Source of the DNA: Burhinus oedicnemus
Taxonomy: Eukaryota > Chordata > Aves > Charadriiformes > Burhinidae
Reading direction: 5' to 3'
Length of the DNA stretch: 64,000 nt
Assembly (NCBI GenBank): GCA_008921705.1
Contig: VFFE01007212.1
Coordinates: 1,708,202-1,772,201, forward strand
Of the stretch, positions 11,943-26,422 are shown in pieces (position 1 is the first letter of the stretch; the number at the start of each line of letters is the position of its first letter). A program made the position numbers and the translations under genes. The notes beneath the pieces are model-generated. The model saw only the letters and a program-made list of their open reading frames with translations. It was not told the origin of the DNA and did no database searches.

Positions 11943-14149
11943 AAACCTGCTGTACAATAAACTTTCGGTTTTGAAAGATACTGCAAAATGATGCTTTATT
12001 AAGAAAGTCAACTTGGCGAATCTATATTATGAGGATTAACATTTTAATGGACCAAAACCAATCTCTGACACAGGTAGAAGAATCATGAGAGATCCAGTGT
12101 GATTTAACTTTAACTCAGCAGAACTGATGCAGTTACTTATATCTTCTTAGAATGTTTTCTTTACATCCAAAAGGTAAGATGCTATCTTAAAAGCAAGGAT
12201 ACAACTTATTTTTCACATGTAGCTCAGAAGTGGAACTCTTGACTGGGACTGTTTAGACTCTGTTAGATTAGAAAGCATTCATCTATGTATGTATGCACTG
12301 GGAAGCTGGTGTACAAGCTATTGCTGAGAAGCGTTTAATTCAACCTCTTAAAGGAGATCTTTCTTTGAAGTGCTTTTGATCCTGGTGGAAGGCCTAGCAT
12401 GTTTAATTATTGCTGTATGTAATGCACATTTCTGGGGCTTAAATCATGTATCTCCAGACTGAAGTGGAAGTGCATCCTGCCACGTGACTGTGAGTGACAA
12501 CCAACCTGAAAACATTCCTGCCTATTTATTATCTGGATCACCAAAACCAAAATGTAATTCTTTCTTTGACAAATAACTGTGACCAACAGGAAGAAAAAGA
12601 TTATATAGAAACTCTGGTTTGTGTCCTTACCTATGCATTCATTTAGCATCATGATGCAAATATGAATCACACTTCACTGAAAGATTAGATTTTCTAAGAT
12701 TTTCAAACTTATGCAAAACACTTGAGATTGATTCTTCTAAAATATGGAAAAAAATTAAATTTCTTTAAGAGGGGTTCACAGTAGAAAGGATGCCTATGCA
12801 GAATCAGTCGTAGAATCAGCAAACATTAGAATAAAGTTTCATTATTTTTTCTCTTTTAAAAAAAGAGACTCAGGAAGAACTGTCAGCAATCCACCATGAT
12901 GAGCAGAGTGTATTCAGAGAACTGGGTGCCCAGTTATAGTGAGTTCAGCCTCTCTAAGAGCACCACCGATGACTGGAAATAGAATGGCACTAGAATTGAG
13001 TCCCATGCCCTCAAAATTCCAACTACCATAAACTAAATCACCTGATACTGCTTGTTATCTGCTTTTGCACCGTTGCTATTTTACAAATATTTTCTCTTCC
13101 CTGTCAGGCACAACCATTTGCAATTTCAGAATCTCTCTTCTCTTTTTAGAAAGCGGCTGCTCTATGGCTGTTTGTTGTTCTGCACATTGCTTTCGCTTGG
13201 TAATGGTACACACACGAGGAGACAAAATAACATCAACATGAGGATTCAAATTTTGGTTAACTGACAGCTTTCTTGTAAAACATACCACTAATTTGGGATG
13301 CCAGTACTCTGGGATAAAAGGTTGCTTGCTTATTGAAAATCTGCCACATGTTCTGATTTCATCTTTTGCTTAATAATGAGTGGTTAGAAACAGACCGAGT
13401 CTCTAATGGTTCCCCATTTTTCACCTCATTTATAAATACAATTAAATCACAGACTACATATTCCTTTTTGACATGTCTGTGTACTTTTGTGTTTTTCTTA
13501 AGTTCCACTTGTTAAGCCGGGGTTTTATCCATGTGATAAAGTGACATCCCTGCTTGCTCCTCTGGTGTCACAAATTCTAAATTCAGGGAGACTCAAGACG
13601 ACATGAGATCAAACTGAAGGATGTGTGATCTATCGAGCAGACTTCTCTCAAAGGCCTAAAATGAAACACTCCATTACTCAGAGTATGCCTACAAAAGCTT
13701 TCCGAAGCAGACATGAAAAGGAGTTTGCCTTTCAGAGCAGTCTGCCCACACTCCAGCTCAGAGGGACACCAGCCAGCTCTACACAGAGCCCCAGCCGGAA
13801 AGCTGAGCTGAAGGCAAAGTATGTTAGCTCGGATCCAGTGCTGTGTTATTGTGGGGATACGTGGCTCCCTTTTGGGAGCTGGCTTGGCGTTTGGGTGGAG
13901 CTGAGGTACCTCTGCCTGCAGAGCACTGTGCTGCCATTCCCCAGACCATCTTCCCTGCTGACAACAAAGCCTGCAGCAGCCCCTCCTCTTCCCCCCTAAA
14001 TGCTGTGTTTCGGAGGATGACAGCAGACTGCTGCTATCAATCATTCTCTTAGGATGAGTGGCTGAGTTCTATACAAGGGAATTACACAAAAGAATCGTGG
14101 TAGGCTTTCTAAAACTCAGCATATCTCCCTTGTCTCTGTCTCCAGTATG
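11943..14149. other. Intergenic, no gene seen
   Basis: A GC-richer patch at 13600-14040 carries overlapping frames (153 codons minus, 124 plus) without recognisable domains; no splice-supported gene. Confidence 0.55.
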
Positions 14150-14360
<211 letters not shown>

Positions 14361-17300
14361 GTGTGGCATTCTTACTGCTGGGTCAGGGCATATAGTAAAC
14401 ACCTCTCTGCACTTTCTTTAATGTATCTGATCACATGCATTCATGGCCAGATGATGATATCAGTTTATTCTGTTTCTATATTGACTTGGAAAAACTCCAG
14501 TTATCCCAAAGGCTTTCCTCTTGACTTATAGCAGCATAAGGGTAGTCAGACTCTGGCCCTGAGTTATGAGATGTTCAGTAGCAAATATTCATATACTCAT
14601 TTCTTTCCATCCAGGTAATGCACCCCAAAGCCTAGCTCCCTATACTCTGGTGTTTCCTTTTTCCTGACTTTGCATATAAATTTTTGTACAAATGTTGTGT
14701 ATACTTTATGTAGTTAGAGCATAAGATTGGAGCTGGTCATTTCCTTAAGCATGCCACAAGAAATATTCAGCCATATGCCTCTAGCATAAAATGTAAATAT
14801 TAAGGACCTAGCACTAAGTATTGCATTAAGGATTCAATGGAAATACAGTACTGATAATTTGAAACTTCAAATTTGGTATAATTTATGTTTAGAAGTAGAA
14901 AAGAAAGTTTACTCTGGCCAGTCTCTAAAATGTTATTAATTTCTATAGAAGAGGATTTTACCTACAAACAAAAATCCTTACTTGGTCACTTTGGAAAGTG
15001 GAAGTTGACAAAATAAACATCACATATAAATGGTGCATAATTTCCTGTTATTCATAAAAACACCACAAAATTAGGTGTGCTTCATATTCAACTACATTGA
15101 GTTTACATGACAGTGTAGAGTATTTTCACAGTGAAAGGTTTTTATTGTTATTGTGTGTTTCCAAGACCTATATGTCATAATTACTGCTAGTGATGAGAAG
15201 TACTTAGAAGCGTTACTGAGATAGTTCAGCCTAACCTAGTACTGCAGAATTAACTGTTTGCAAATACCTTTTTTCATTGACACTTAGGTACCAACAGAAG
15301 TAAGTGTATTGTACAAAATGTTCTTTGCTTGAAATTTAGTGGTGTATTATTGTAATATTGCTAGACTTTCCCAGTTGTCTGCATTGGAGTACTTCCTGGC
15401 AGGTAGAATCAAACATAAGATTCAGGGGAATTCTTGAAGTACCATCATCTCTAGAAAGCAGCCTTTAATGGACTGTGCAAAGGCACAAAACAGGACCTGA
15501 AGCTGCTCTGAGAGCCACAGATGAATTCTGAGAGGCTTTGGAGGGTCTGGTGGGAGACAAAGATAGTCTTTTAGTACCTCTGCAAGCCCCAAAGTTACCT
15601 GCTGCCATGCCAAAATGGCTACTTCTTCCACCTGGGCTTCAGCTTCCCTTTGAGAAGGACCAGAATAAGTGGACTTTGGAAGACAGCCCTGCCAAGCTCA
15701 CCACTAATCCTGCAGATGATAACTTCTTGTAAATTTAAAGTTAATAAATTTTTGGCAACAGTGCCATTTCTGTTGAAAGGATCCACAATCCAAAATGTGC
15801 AAAAGAAGCCAGGGGAACTCGAGTATGAGACTGACTGAGGAGGGGTGGATACCTATACTTGGACCACATGCCTCTCCTGTCTTTGCAGCCTCTGGACCTG
15901 GACAGGTTACAGCGTTTGTGCAGAAGGAAGTTTTGCAGCTGTCAGAAGCTTGGTCAAGCAAAGACAGACTATGCCGTGCAGGAAACCAACACCGGGATTT
16001 TGGCTGAACTTCATCCTAGCTATTGCTTTTCATGGAGAAGTTAATAGGTTATATTCCAACAGGAATACCTTTCCTCTGAAGCCTGTCCAGTCAGATATTG
16101 TTAAAGGAGAAAGACATTTTTCATCACTTTCTATTTTAAACTGCTTTTAATCGTGTTGTTTCCAAACCAACATACAGCAGAGAGCTAAATACTCTGCTAG
16201 GCGTATGCAAAAGTTAAGGAAAGAAAGAAGAAATTTGGATATTCTCACTGTTATTCAACAGAGTGGGATAACCCCTCCTCACTCAGACAGGACCTACCTT
16301 GACACAAGGGAGATTGCCCTGTTTGGAGAACCCAGCAGCATTCAAATAAATTTCCATCATTTGCAGGGAAGCTCATGCTTGTGTAAGAGTGACCACCCCT
16401 TCTCAGATTGTTCCTGGTGAAGACATGAGCCACAAAGAAAGGAAGATGAGCCAGAATTTTTAACTGAGTGGTTTGTTCCCAGTTCTGCCACTGATTTTTT
16501 GTGTCTGATCTGTACAGACTTCTGCCATGGCTTCCCAACCCTGGTCAGGTATTCACAGCCAGGTGTCTGAAAGGCTCCGCCAGATTAAGTGGTGCTCTCA
16601 AATTAAGTAGTGCCGAAATGCCACGGAACTCTAGACTTAGCCTTCTTTTGATTCATATCTTATCTGTGAAAGAGAGAACGATATTGCCTTTCCATTCAGG
16701 TCATAAACACTTTAGACCCCCAGATTATAACTGGATACAAGTAATAAGTAACATAACAAACAGACAAGGGAAAAAAAGCTAAACTAAGCCAAGTCCAAGT
16801 ATAAATCAGGGCTGCAATAAAGGAACAAGCTTTGTATGAGGTGTCTATTTAAAAAAGTATTACTTTTCACATAACTCTAATTGAGCCCGGCAATACTATA
16901 AATGCTGTGGTTGCAGAAGCCTTAACCCACCAGGGCGCTGCTCAGTAGAAAGGTCTGTGTCTGCTGCCATCTCCCTTCTACTCGAGAGCCGATACGGTAT
17001 CCCATTGCTTTGGCCAGCAAGCCACTTCTCCATTTGCCTTTGTTTTGGGGTAGTAAGCAACATGCTTGGAGGGCTCCCAAGTAGCCCAGCAGCTCCCTCA
17101 TGGTCTTACTGAAGTCCATGGGAGCTGGTGCACCTCACAAGCAAGGCTGAAAGGCCAGCTGAAGGCTGGTCTCCTGAAAAGACAAGCAGGGAGTCAAAGT
17201 GTGAAGCTCAGTGTATATTGACTATAAGCAGAATTTGGGAACACTTAAAAAACCAGAAATACCAAGGAAAACATGTGTGGAACTGCTCTCTAAAATCACC

Positions 17301-19894
17301 ACTAAAAAAACACAGTGCATTTGGAAGCAACCATTTTTTCCAGCAGGGAAACCATTACAAATGAGTATGCAACACCTTCCAGGCCAGGAAGAAGTAATTG
17401 TCCTTTGTGAAATCATTTTGTTTTCCATGCAATCAGTTTATGGAGTCATTTCCTTTCAATATGACAGACTACATCTATACTAATTAAGACAGTAGATAGT
17501 GTTGAGGTCAAAACATTAAGAAGAGTAAATACTGGTTAGGATTGCCAGTTTTTTAGACCAGTAGAACAATTTTATTTAACCCAATGACTTTGGATTACTG
17601 AGTTTCTTTTAAGGAAGTTTAAACAATGGAGCAAAACCAAAAGAAGCAGGTATTGCATTACTTAATTGAATTATCTTTTAAAAAATTCTTTTATTTACTG
17701 GGACCCTACATAGCTCAATATTGAATATTAAAATTAAAGAATGGGAAGGACAATACCCGTTATTTTGATTTGTGTTCTGTTATAAAAAGAAACCTTTAAA
17801 ATTAAAAACACATCAACAGTGAAATGGAATTTGGATGGAAGCCAAGCAGTCACATTAATTCCTGAGAAAAAAAATAACTCAATTTTCAAGTTCATTGGGT
17901 TTGTCCTCTACAGTGTGTCAGCTGAGCTGCATGATGGAGAGGACGAGTCCTGTTTTTCTGTATCAGGTCACAATATTATAATGTGCCTCCTGATGTTTTC
18001 TGAAGGTTGAATTTCCCCTGATGCAAATGGCCTTGTTGGAGTACTTCTGGTGGAAAACTGAGATGCTGGAACATCTGCCTAGAGGAGGGCTGTGACAGTG
18101 CCTTCAGCCTCCTGCCTGGATTGTCAGGGCAGTCCTGGGCAGCCTCACAGTAATTTCTTTTTGAGAAAGTGTTTTAGTCAATAGTCAGTGTTGTGCATAT
18201 TCAGTGCACCTCTGCTGGTTTTGCTGCAGTAGACCTGTAAGAAATCAAAGCAGAATTGTGAATGGGGAATACAACTAATTTGTACATTTTTTTGAGTTCA
18301 GTGTTTGTTTCATTTAGTTTCTTTCTCTGATATTTTAATATACTTAGATTAAACTTCAAGTGAAATACAAGTTTGACATGAAAAACTCATGGATTTGACT
18401 TTTCTGATGTTGAGGGGAAATATTTTTACCCATTCCAAAATTGAATTTCTCTGTAAATGAACTGTTTTTTCAAAATAATCTAGCAAGGCTGCTCCTGTCC
18501 CACCCAGCCAAGAAGACAGTCAGTTGCATAGCTTGGATGCGGGACAATTTTTCATAAAAGCCAGCATGACCCAGTTGATCAAGATGCCATTTTCAGAATT
18601 CTTCATCAGGTTTTATTTCTCTCCTTTGTTCCGCCTTCTCCTCTCTTAATTGGAAAATAAGAGAGCAAAAATGTCAGTCATCTATTGACAATGTAAATAT
18701 TTGGGCCCAACCTGCAGTGAAAAGGCCACCCAGAGGGAAAAAACCCCTCTATCTTAGATATTTGGGCTTCCTCCCGAGAGGCTAGAGGCTGAGGTTCCAG
18801 CCCTTCTGCTAATGACTGCTCATGATCCTATAGCAAGACCTTCGCTACATAAAGGAGGGGACTCAAGTCTTTCTGCTTCCAGTGCCCTCTACTCCCTGGA
18901 ATGTTACTGATGATTTGTTTGAGAAAGCCCTTCTAGCCTGAGCGCTAGGAACCCTCCTCAGAGAGTCAGTATATTCAGAAATTCCTGGGGGAGTATTGCC
19001 TGCCATATTTGGCACGTTCTGGAAATGCCTATCTGCAAGAAAGTCAGGCTGGAGATCATGTCACATGAAAATGCTGATGGCAAGCAGGTATGAAGTTGAT
19101 GCCAAACATCTCAGCATTGTTAATACTGAACACACCTTAAAATAGAATTAGGTTTATAGGGATTTAGAAATATAATGTGTTACAGTCTTTAGACATCTCC
19201 AAAGGAATTGACTGTGGGGGATCTGAGTATGTTAACTTTGAATATAGGCTGTTAAAGGGACAGATCGCTACCTAAATCCAAACAGCCATCTTGGTGACCT
19301 TGTGCTTATTCTCATTAAATCACTTTTGCAAAAAGTACTTAGTGATTTTTTCAACTCTTACAGTGCTTGTCCTACATAAATTCCTTTAAAAATATGAGCA
19401 CTTTTCTTCAGTCATTTTGGAGCTGAAACAGAATTGGTAATATTAAGCAGTAATTAGAATAAGAGAAATGAAAAAAGGTTCAGTTTTGGGAGCAGGGACC
19501 AAAAGTCAGGTGGACTTTTAAGGGAATGCCTTCATCACTAAAAGATATGGAAATATTCACTTTGTCTCTGGCCCAAGCCTTCAATTACTCTGTGCAAATA
19601 TCAGCATAGGAATGAATGAGAATTCATTTGCTTCCCTCCCTCAGCACACTTTATCAAGAACACTTTTGGAAAACACAGGTTTAATCCCCTTCAGATAAAG
19701 AAAAAATCAAGTCCATGTTTCCCAAATGTGCCGGCTGACAGGGTCTAGAATGGCACACCAGGGAAAGGGCTGGTTTTCACTTGCCCTTGTCCCCATCTTG
19801 TCACTGTCTTGAAACCGCGTATCTGAGCAAGTACATACTTGCTTTACCTTCTGCCTGAACACTGAGCTATTGGACACAGACAACGATAATTCAG
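14361..19894. other. Intergenic, no gene seen
   Basis: Mostly AT-rich. A GC-richer stretch at about 16920-17120 has a 65-codon minus-strand frame of unknown nature, and 18690-18960 is also GC-richer. Neither matches a gene or repeat I know. Confidence 0.55.
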
Positions 19895-19952
19895 GATTGG
19901 ATTAGATGATCTCCGAGGTCCCTTCCAACCTCAACTGTTGTGTGATTCTGAG
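19895..19952 (+). mobile_element. CR1 LINE 3' tip
   Basis: A short piece of a CR1 3' end: GGATTAGATGATCTCCGAGG, then TCCCTTCCAACCTCAACT and TGTGATTCTGAGA. Only the last 60 bases or so survive, typical of strong 5' truncation. Confidence 0.75.
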
Positions 19953-21976
19953 ATAATGCTACTTCCAGTGGTGTTTTGTGGGGAAGGGCTGGTGTGCCTA
20001 GGTGCCAAACAGTGGAAAAGCTGAGTGGGATTTGAGGATCCTCTCAGTACAGGCTACTGTAGGCAGTCCTGAGCTCAGCCAGCTGGTCCTGGGGGGCTCT
20101 GTTTTTGAGAATCTAAATCTCCTTATGTTCTACAGGAGGTAAGCTGTTAGCAGCTCCTTACCAAGCTGTAAGGAACTCTGCAGGCAAGGGCCAAGATTCC
20201 TGAAGGTAGATAGGTATTATGCCTTAGTTAACTCAGTTCAAGTTTGATGCTCAAATACATTAAAAATTGACTCTAAAACTTTAAGGACCCTAGGACTTCA
20301 GCTCTCAACTTATTTCGTCATTTTTTTTGAGAATTGACTCAAGGTTGTCATTGTCACCCTTATTCTGGACTTTTTTATTTATTTTGGTTTTCTTTTGAGA
20401 TCTTAAAAGATCTCAGCTCACCTTACAAGGTTTAACTGATTGTGTTATAAAAGTAAACATACATCTGCAAAGAGAGTACAGGCAGAACAGGTGACACTCA
20501 TAAAAATTCCTTTCAGATAAGGAAAAGAACCCCAAACAGCAAATCTGCAGGAGTCACTCTGGAGACTGACTTCAGTCTTCAGAGTTAAAGACTAAGAAAA
20601 AAAAAATTTCACAAATTAAAACCATTGGGAATGTTTCCTGTTAAAAAGTTCACTCTTAAAATCTTGTAGAGTAACTTAGCACTCTACGCACTTCCTACAG
20701 AATATCATGCACTGTTGGTTAAGGAGAGCTCACACACAAAAAAGTACTGCATTACTAACTTTGGCTAATGAGAAAATAGGAAACAAGACTTCTTTTTAAG
20801 TCATTTCTGCTCCCTGACAAGAAATTTTCTTTGAAGACATACCGCAAGAATGGATAAAATCATTAATCTGCAGTTACTTCCCCAAGCATTCTGCTTATCC
20901 ACATCTTTTAGCAATACAATACAGAGTAGTTAACAGTACATAAAACTATGATTGATCTTAAGTTTGGTATTAAATATCTTTGCAATCACCCAGCCCTTAA
21001 ACCTGTGGGTGGTTGAACAACTATCATTACCTTCATTAACTGGAAGAAGAAACAAGTTATGTTAGCACCTATCCAAAAGACAGAATTGGCTAGAATCAAC
21101 AAAGGACAGAAAGAAAAAGGCATTAGCCATGTGAATTTTTCAGCTTTTTATTTTACATCTCTCCAGAGCAGATTTTCAGGCATTAAATTTCCTGCAATTT
21201 TCAGGTACTCCCACGGTGACCTGTGTTGATGAAATGGTTATTGCCACACTGCAAGACAGAAATTGCATGATTTCATAGAAAAGCAAGGAAATTTTATCTT
21301 CAAAAAGAAAAACAAAGTTAGCATTTTCCTAGAATTATATTTAAATATCTGTATTTTTAAAAGGTTACTTCGTTTACCAGTATTTTCTGTCAGATGGACC
21401 TACTTTAAAATCTGAAAGGATAAGCATAAAACCTTGTACTACACATTGGTCTAAAGATTTCCCTTCCTTCAACAGCAAAAGGGTTTTATATCAACTTTGT
21501 AATCCAGAGGGGAAGAGAGAAAAAAGAACTTCAGGAGTTTGAGGCCAGTGCATGTAGTGTTTTCCCATCTGTTTTGTTGATTTTTTTAAATCAGTATGGT
21601 TTCCTTCTTTTCACACACCAACTTGCTTATGTAGATTTCCATGACTCATTGGGGAAGTTCTGTTTTCACTTTATTCCTAGTGATAAGAAAAATCATATTT
21701 GTGAGGCACCTCAGAAAACCAAAACATAAACTTAAAAAGTCTTGATTTTAACGGAACTACAACTGTGATTTCATAACCAACAGCTGCCAAAGTTGTACAA
21801 TGAACTAATAATAACTTTAATATCCAAACTTGTTAAAATCCTTCATCTACCTCAAATACATTGAAATGCAGATACTACTTTCTCTAAAACCATAGAACAA
21901 ATGTTCTTGTTTAAATAGATGCAGAATTCTTTAACATACATTTGTCTAAGAAGTTGTATGTGGGCAGCAAATTCTT
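19953..21976. other. Intergenic, no gene seen
   Basis: AT-rich with no coding signal. A short stem TGAGATCTT/AAGATCTCA lies at 20396-20415. Confidence 0.6.
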
Positions 21977-22325
21977 AGACTCATAGAATGGTTAGAGTTG
22001 GAAGTGACCTTAAAGATCATCTAGTTCCAAGCCCCCTGCCATGGGCAGGGACACCTCCCACTAGACCTGGTTGCTCAAAGCTCTATCCAACCTGGCCTTG
22101 AACACTTCCAGGGATGGGGCCTCCACAACTTCTCTGGGCAACCTGTTCCAGTGCCTCACCACCCTCAGAGTAAAAAAATTCTTCCTTATACACAATCTAA
22201 ACCTACCCTCTTTCAGTTTAAAACCATTGCCCCTTGTCCTGTCACTGCAGGCCTTGGTAAAAAGTCTTTCTCCATCTTTCTTGTAAGAACCCTTTATATA
22301 TTGAAAGGCCGCAAAAATGTTCTCA
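21977..22325 (-). mobile_element. CR1 LINE 3' fragment
   Basis: Minus-orientation CR1: starts with the reverse of the terminal tail (CTCATAGAATGGTTAGAG), continues through CATCTAGTTCCAAGCCCCC and CTGGCCTTGAACACTTCC, and ends at ATTGAAAGGCCGCAAAAATG. About 350 bp, 5'-truncated, with no coding sequence. Confidence 0.85.
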
Positions 22326-25300
22326 TTGCTCTTGAGACAGTGTTTTGTTTTTAAAAGATAATGTCATTATTTCCACATACAAGCATTCATAAATCATCAA
22401 CTAGGCACAATAAAGACATGATGATGATGGTGATGATGGTAGGTAGCATTTCCATTAGTTTCCATTAGAGTCTGTGAATATATCTATAGGTTAATGAAAG
22501 GTGATTCATAATTACATGATTCAAAGAAGTGAGGCAGTAAGAAAGGTCTCTGCACAGGTACCACATCTAGTCCTACCCCATTAGTGAGAAATTAGGAAAC
22601 AGAAAAATAAATTATTTTCTGAATTACACTAGAGTAATTCACAACTTAAATCAGCAGAGGCGTTTTGGCTACACTAGGCTGATCTGTACCCTCTAGGACT
22701 GAACCATGACAGATTTCCAGATTAACTGTGAGACTATCATATTTAGGAATGCACCAACATACCTTCAAATTCAACACAGTGCAATCTGTTAAGGTCTTTG
22801 AAGACAGCATTTTTAATATATGGCAATGTAACATATGCATTGTATTATTAAGATATAAATGTTAATAGGAGAATGAAAGAAAAGAAATGGAAGTGGAAAT
22901 AGCTCATCTGCAAGAAATACTAGCATTGTATGTGTATCCAAGTAGAAAGCAAAATCAAGAAGCTAGAACAAGGAGAACAATTACAGAATTATTTTGTTGT
23001 GAGTATGACTATTATATTATTGTATTCCTGACACATTGTTCAGTATACGTACGTCAAACAGTTCCTTATCCCTCCCATCCCCTGCCCTTGCACACATCAT
23101 GCATTTTGATCACAGACTAATGTTCAATGCTCGCTGGTGGACTGATTTAAAACATAAAGAGCAGTAGACAATGAGATGTCAAGTTGGAATGCCAGTGAAA
23201 GTCTACCTTGTATTTAAATATTCCAAGACTATGATGGCACCATTATTGTTTCTCATGCACAAAAAACCCAAACCCAAAACCACAACAAAAAATTCAACTA
23301 TATTTGCAAGTGAATCTTCCTAGTAGTAATTATTATACAGCCTTTATTTTGATACTTAAATGACTAGTCCACTGTTAAACCACAGGCAAAACAAATCCCC
23401 TTCCTACTAATATTGACAAGAAGGGCTTTAAGACTTAAATGAACTTGTTAACGACAGAACTCCTTTAAACAGTGCAGTCTCTGAAGGGGGGCAAAATGCA
23501 GAGAGAGATGAATGTGTGAACTTGACCTAATTTTTTCCTAGTTGCCCAACATGACTCTAGGTATCGCTGACCCAGGCAATGATTGTTGTATCGCCTGTCC
23601 TACCACTTACCAACAGCCAAAAAAATCCTTTATAATAAGATAAGAAAAAGAGGTGCTCGTCCTGGTCCTGTTTACCTCTGGACAGTGATCTACGCTAAGA
23701 AGAGTGAAATTCTCTACAGCAGTTTTGCACAGAAAATCCCAAACTCTGGGCCCTGGAGGTTGCCCATAGTTATGCTTCTCTAGGCTTGGAGTTATCCTGC
23801 ATTTTCTCGCATAGTAACTGCACAGTAATCAGAAAATACAAATTAAAGAGACATTCAAAATTAAAGAGGATCTATTCAAATAAATAATCATTTTAAAAAT
23901 AATTTTATTCTGGGAGAGAAATAAAGAGGATAAAAAGAAAACATCTCTGGTTCGTGTTCACTAATTGGAAAATTATGTTTCAGAAGATTTAACACAGATG
24001 CACTGCCACTGGCAATCTCTCTCCTAACCCCTTTTGCACATAAGTACACAGCTTCCTCTGTGCTCACATTACAGATAATATCCTTGTTTGAAGACTAACT
24101 TAGGCACAGAAATTTTAAAAGTACTTCTTCAAACTGCCTTTCCAGGGCTACATTAATAGAGGACTTGAGGAAGCTACTGCTATTTCAGTAGCCAGTAATG
24201 TGCCTGTTGTGAGCTATATAAAATACCAGAGAAAAAAATCATTCTTAAAAACATATGTAGGTGTTCAACAAAAGTTTCATATATGAATTTTAGAGTCAGA
24301 ATTGTTTAATCCCATCAATCCAACACAAAATGTTTTGAAGAAACATAATTTCCAGGGTTTCTCAGCATGAATTTCATTCCCATGAGAGCTTTCTTGTTCT
24401 CTCTAGGTCTAGCCCTTATTCAGTCTGGTTTATTTATGTTATTTCCCATTTGTAAACAGTGCTTGTCCAAGTGCCTTGTTTTTAATGAAGTGTAGCAGTA
24501 GCATTTGATTGGAATTTAGATAAACAAGCAGATAAATCCATGCCTATTTTCTGCAAGTTTGTATGCATATATATGGAAAGTTAAAAATGTAGCTAGATAA
24601 ATACCAAAGACTGGTCATTGTTACCGTGTCTTATCATTTTTCACTCCAAAATAGAAAGTAATATGGGATCAACAATGTTCTTTATGGGATCCCCCTTACT
24701 GTTGAAATGAAAGTATTATGAGACAATCTTTTGTGGGGTCCTTATAAAGAATAGTAAGAGGGTTGCATGGAAAAGTCAGAAAAAAACATCATAGACTATT
24801 ACTTATAACATCTCAGAAGTTTGAGACAACGTGCATCTATGGCATACTAGGCACCACACATAATTAGAAACAGTTCTTCTCCCAAAAGATTTACAGGCCA
24901 ACTGAACCCAAGGAACCATTTAACTTTATTTTACTGATAGAGCAGGTGACTTTTCCAAGGGCAAATCAGACATGCTGGAAGCGAGCAATAAGACCTGTCT
25001 CTTATAGCACCCTTTACTGAGTGCCATCATAATAACCCACCTATCACTTCAGTACACCATTAACTCAAGCATATATTAATTCAGATTGCAGTGGGATGCA
25101 CTGCTAAATCCCTCACAAACGTTCTGCTCGCTTGTTCTGTTGATAACAGACACAGCAAAGACCTTTCTGATGTTTTCAAAACAAGTAGCAGGTTGAACAG
25201 GTGGTGTTGAAGGTGTTCTGGGTGAAGGAAAGGACTAGCTGAGGCTGGCTGGGGCTGCAGAGATACCCTCTTTTGGCTTGGTGTGTTAAGCAGAGTAGGA

Positions 25301-26422
25301 AATAAGCAAGCTCGCTTATTTAACACCAGTGGTTAGGAAAGCCCCCTGCCCACTAGGAACCTGACCATTGCTGAGCATATCTAGTAGTCCTTAACCAAGC
25401 AACTCGTACCAACGCACATCTCTCAGCCCTCTGCGGCATGTGAGGCTTCATGCTACGCCCTCCCCAGGGCACAGCTGGTTTTCTGTCCACTATCCCACGT
25501 ATCCAAGGATCTTGTCTTTGGCCAGTGTTTACACTCAGCTGCTCTGAAAGCAACGTGACCAATTTGCGGTTGAAGATAAGAGATCTTTGACAATAAACAA
25601 CGTCGCTTCTCTGACACAGGTATCATAGTCCATTTTCCTCCTGAAGAGATTCTAGAATCTGTTACCAGCAAGAACCTGTGGTTTTACTTAGAGCACAATA
25701 CTTCTGCAATTGTGTACACGTGACAAACTGAACTTTTATCTATTGTTTACTTAGCAAATAAGTACCTAATCAAAAGCCCATTGAAGGCAATGGGAAGAAT
25801 ACTATTGCCTCTGGATCAGGCATTGAATTGATCTGACATTGTCTGTTATTAAGTATAATACGTATTAAAAAATGCTTGTAAAAATATTGTCCAAATATAC
25901 TGTGCGGAAAACCACCATATTTTTTATTTCTGGCCAAGAATTTAAAAATAACTAGCTATAATATATCCATTTCTAGCAAGCACTATTGTGTCAGTGACAA
26001 TCAGGGACAGATGACTGCAAACACTTGGTTTCTAACCCTAGAAAACTCTTGCTGGAATTATTATAACTCAGAGACTAGTTAGCACATGAATCTCTCTCTG
26101 TCCAGGAAACTGAGATTCAAAGCCTCACCCCTGTACCTCAATACAGAGCATATGCTACAAATGGGAATATGAAAAAGGCAAGCAGTGGTATTGTTTCCAG
26201 GTTAATCAAGGGCCTGAGCAGCTTCTGAGTGAAGGCACTCTCTGTCCCTGAGGCTTTCCGTAGACTGTGCCTAATCAATCTCAAGAAAAAAAGATTTTCT
26301 GGAGAGAAAACCAGAATTATCCAAAGCAACAGAACACTGGACTCATACACACACTCATAGCACTTGCTGGATTCCTAATACAGTGCACTTCTGTTCACGC
26401 CTAGCAGGAATAACTATTACAG
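22326..26422. other. Intergenic, no gene seen
   Basis: AT-rich; short chance frames only. A brief GATGAT-type run lies near 22418-22440 and an A/C-rich run near 23262-23296. Confidence 0.6.

Noticed and set aside
13583..14044. 153-codon minus-strand frame
   Set aside because: Overlapping plus-strand frames of like length and no recognised domain; probably chance in a GC-richer patch.
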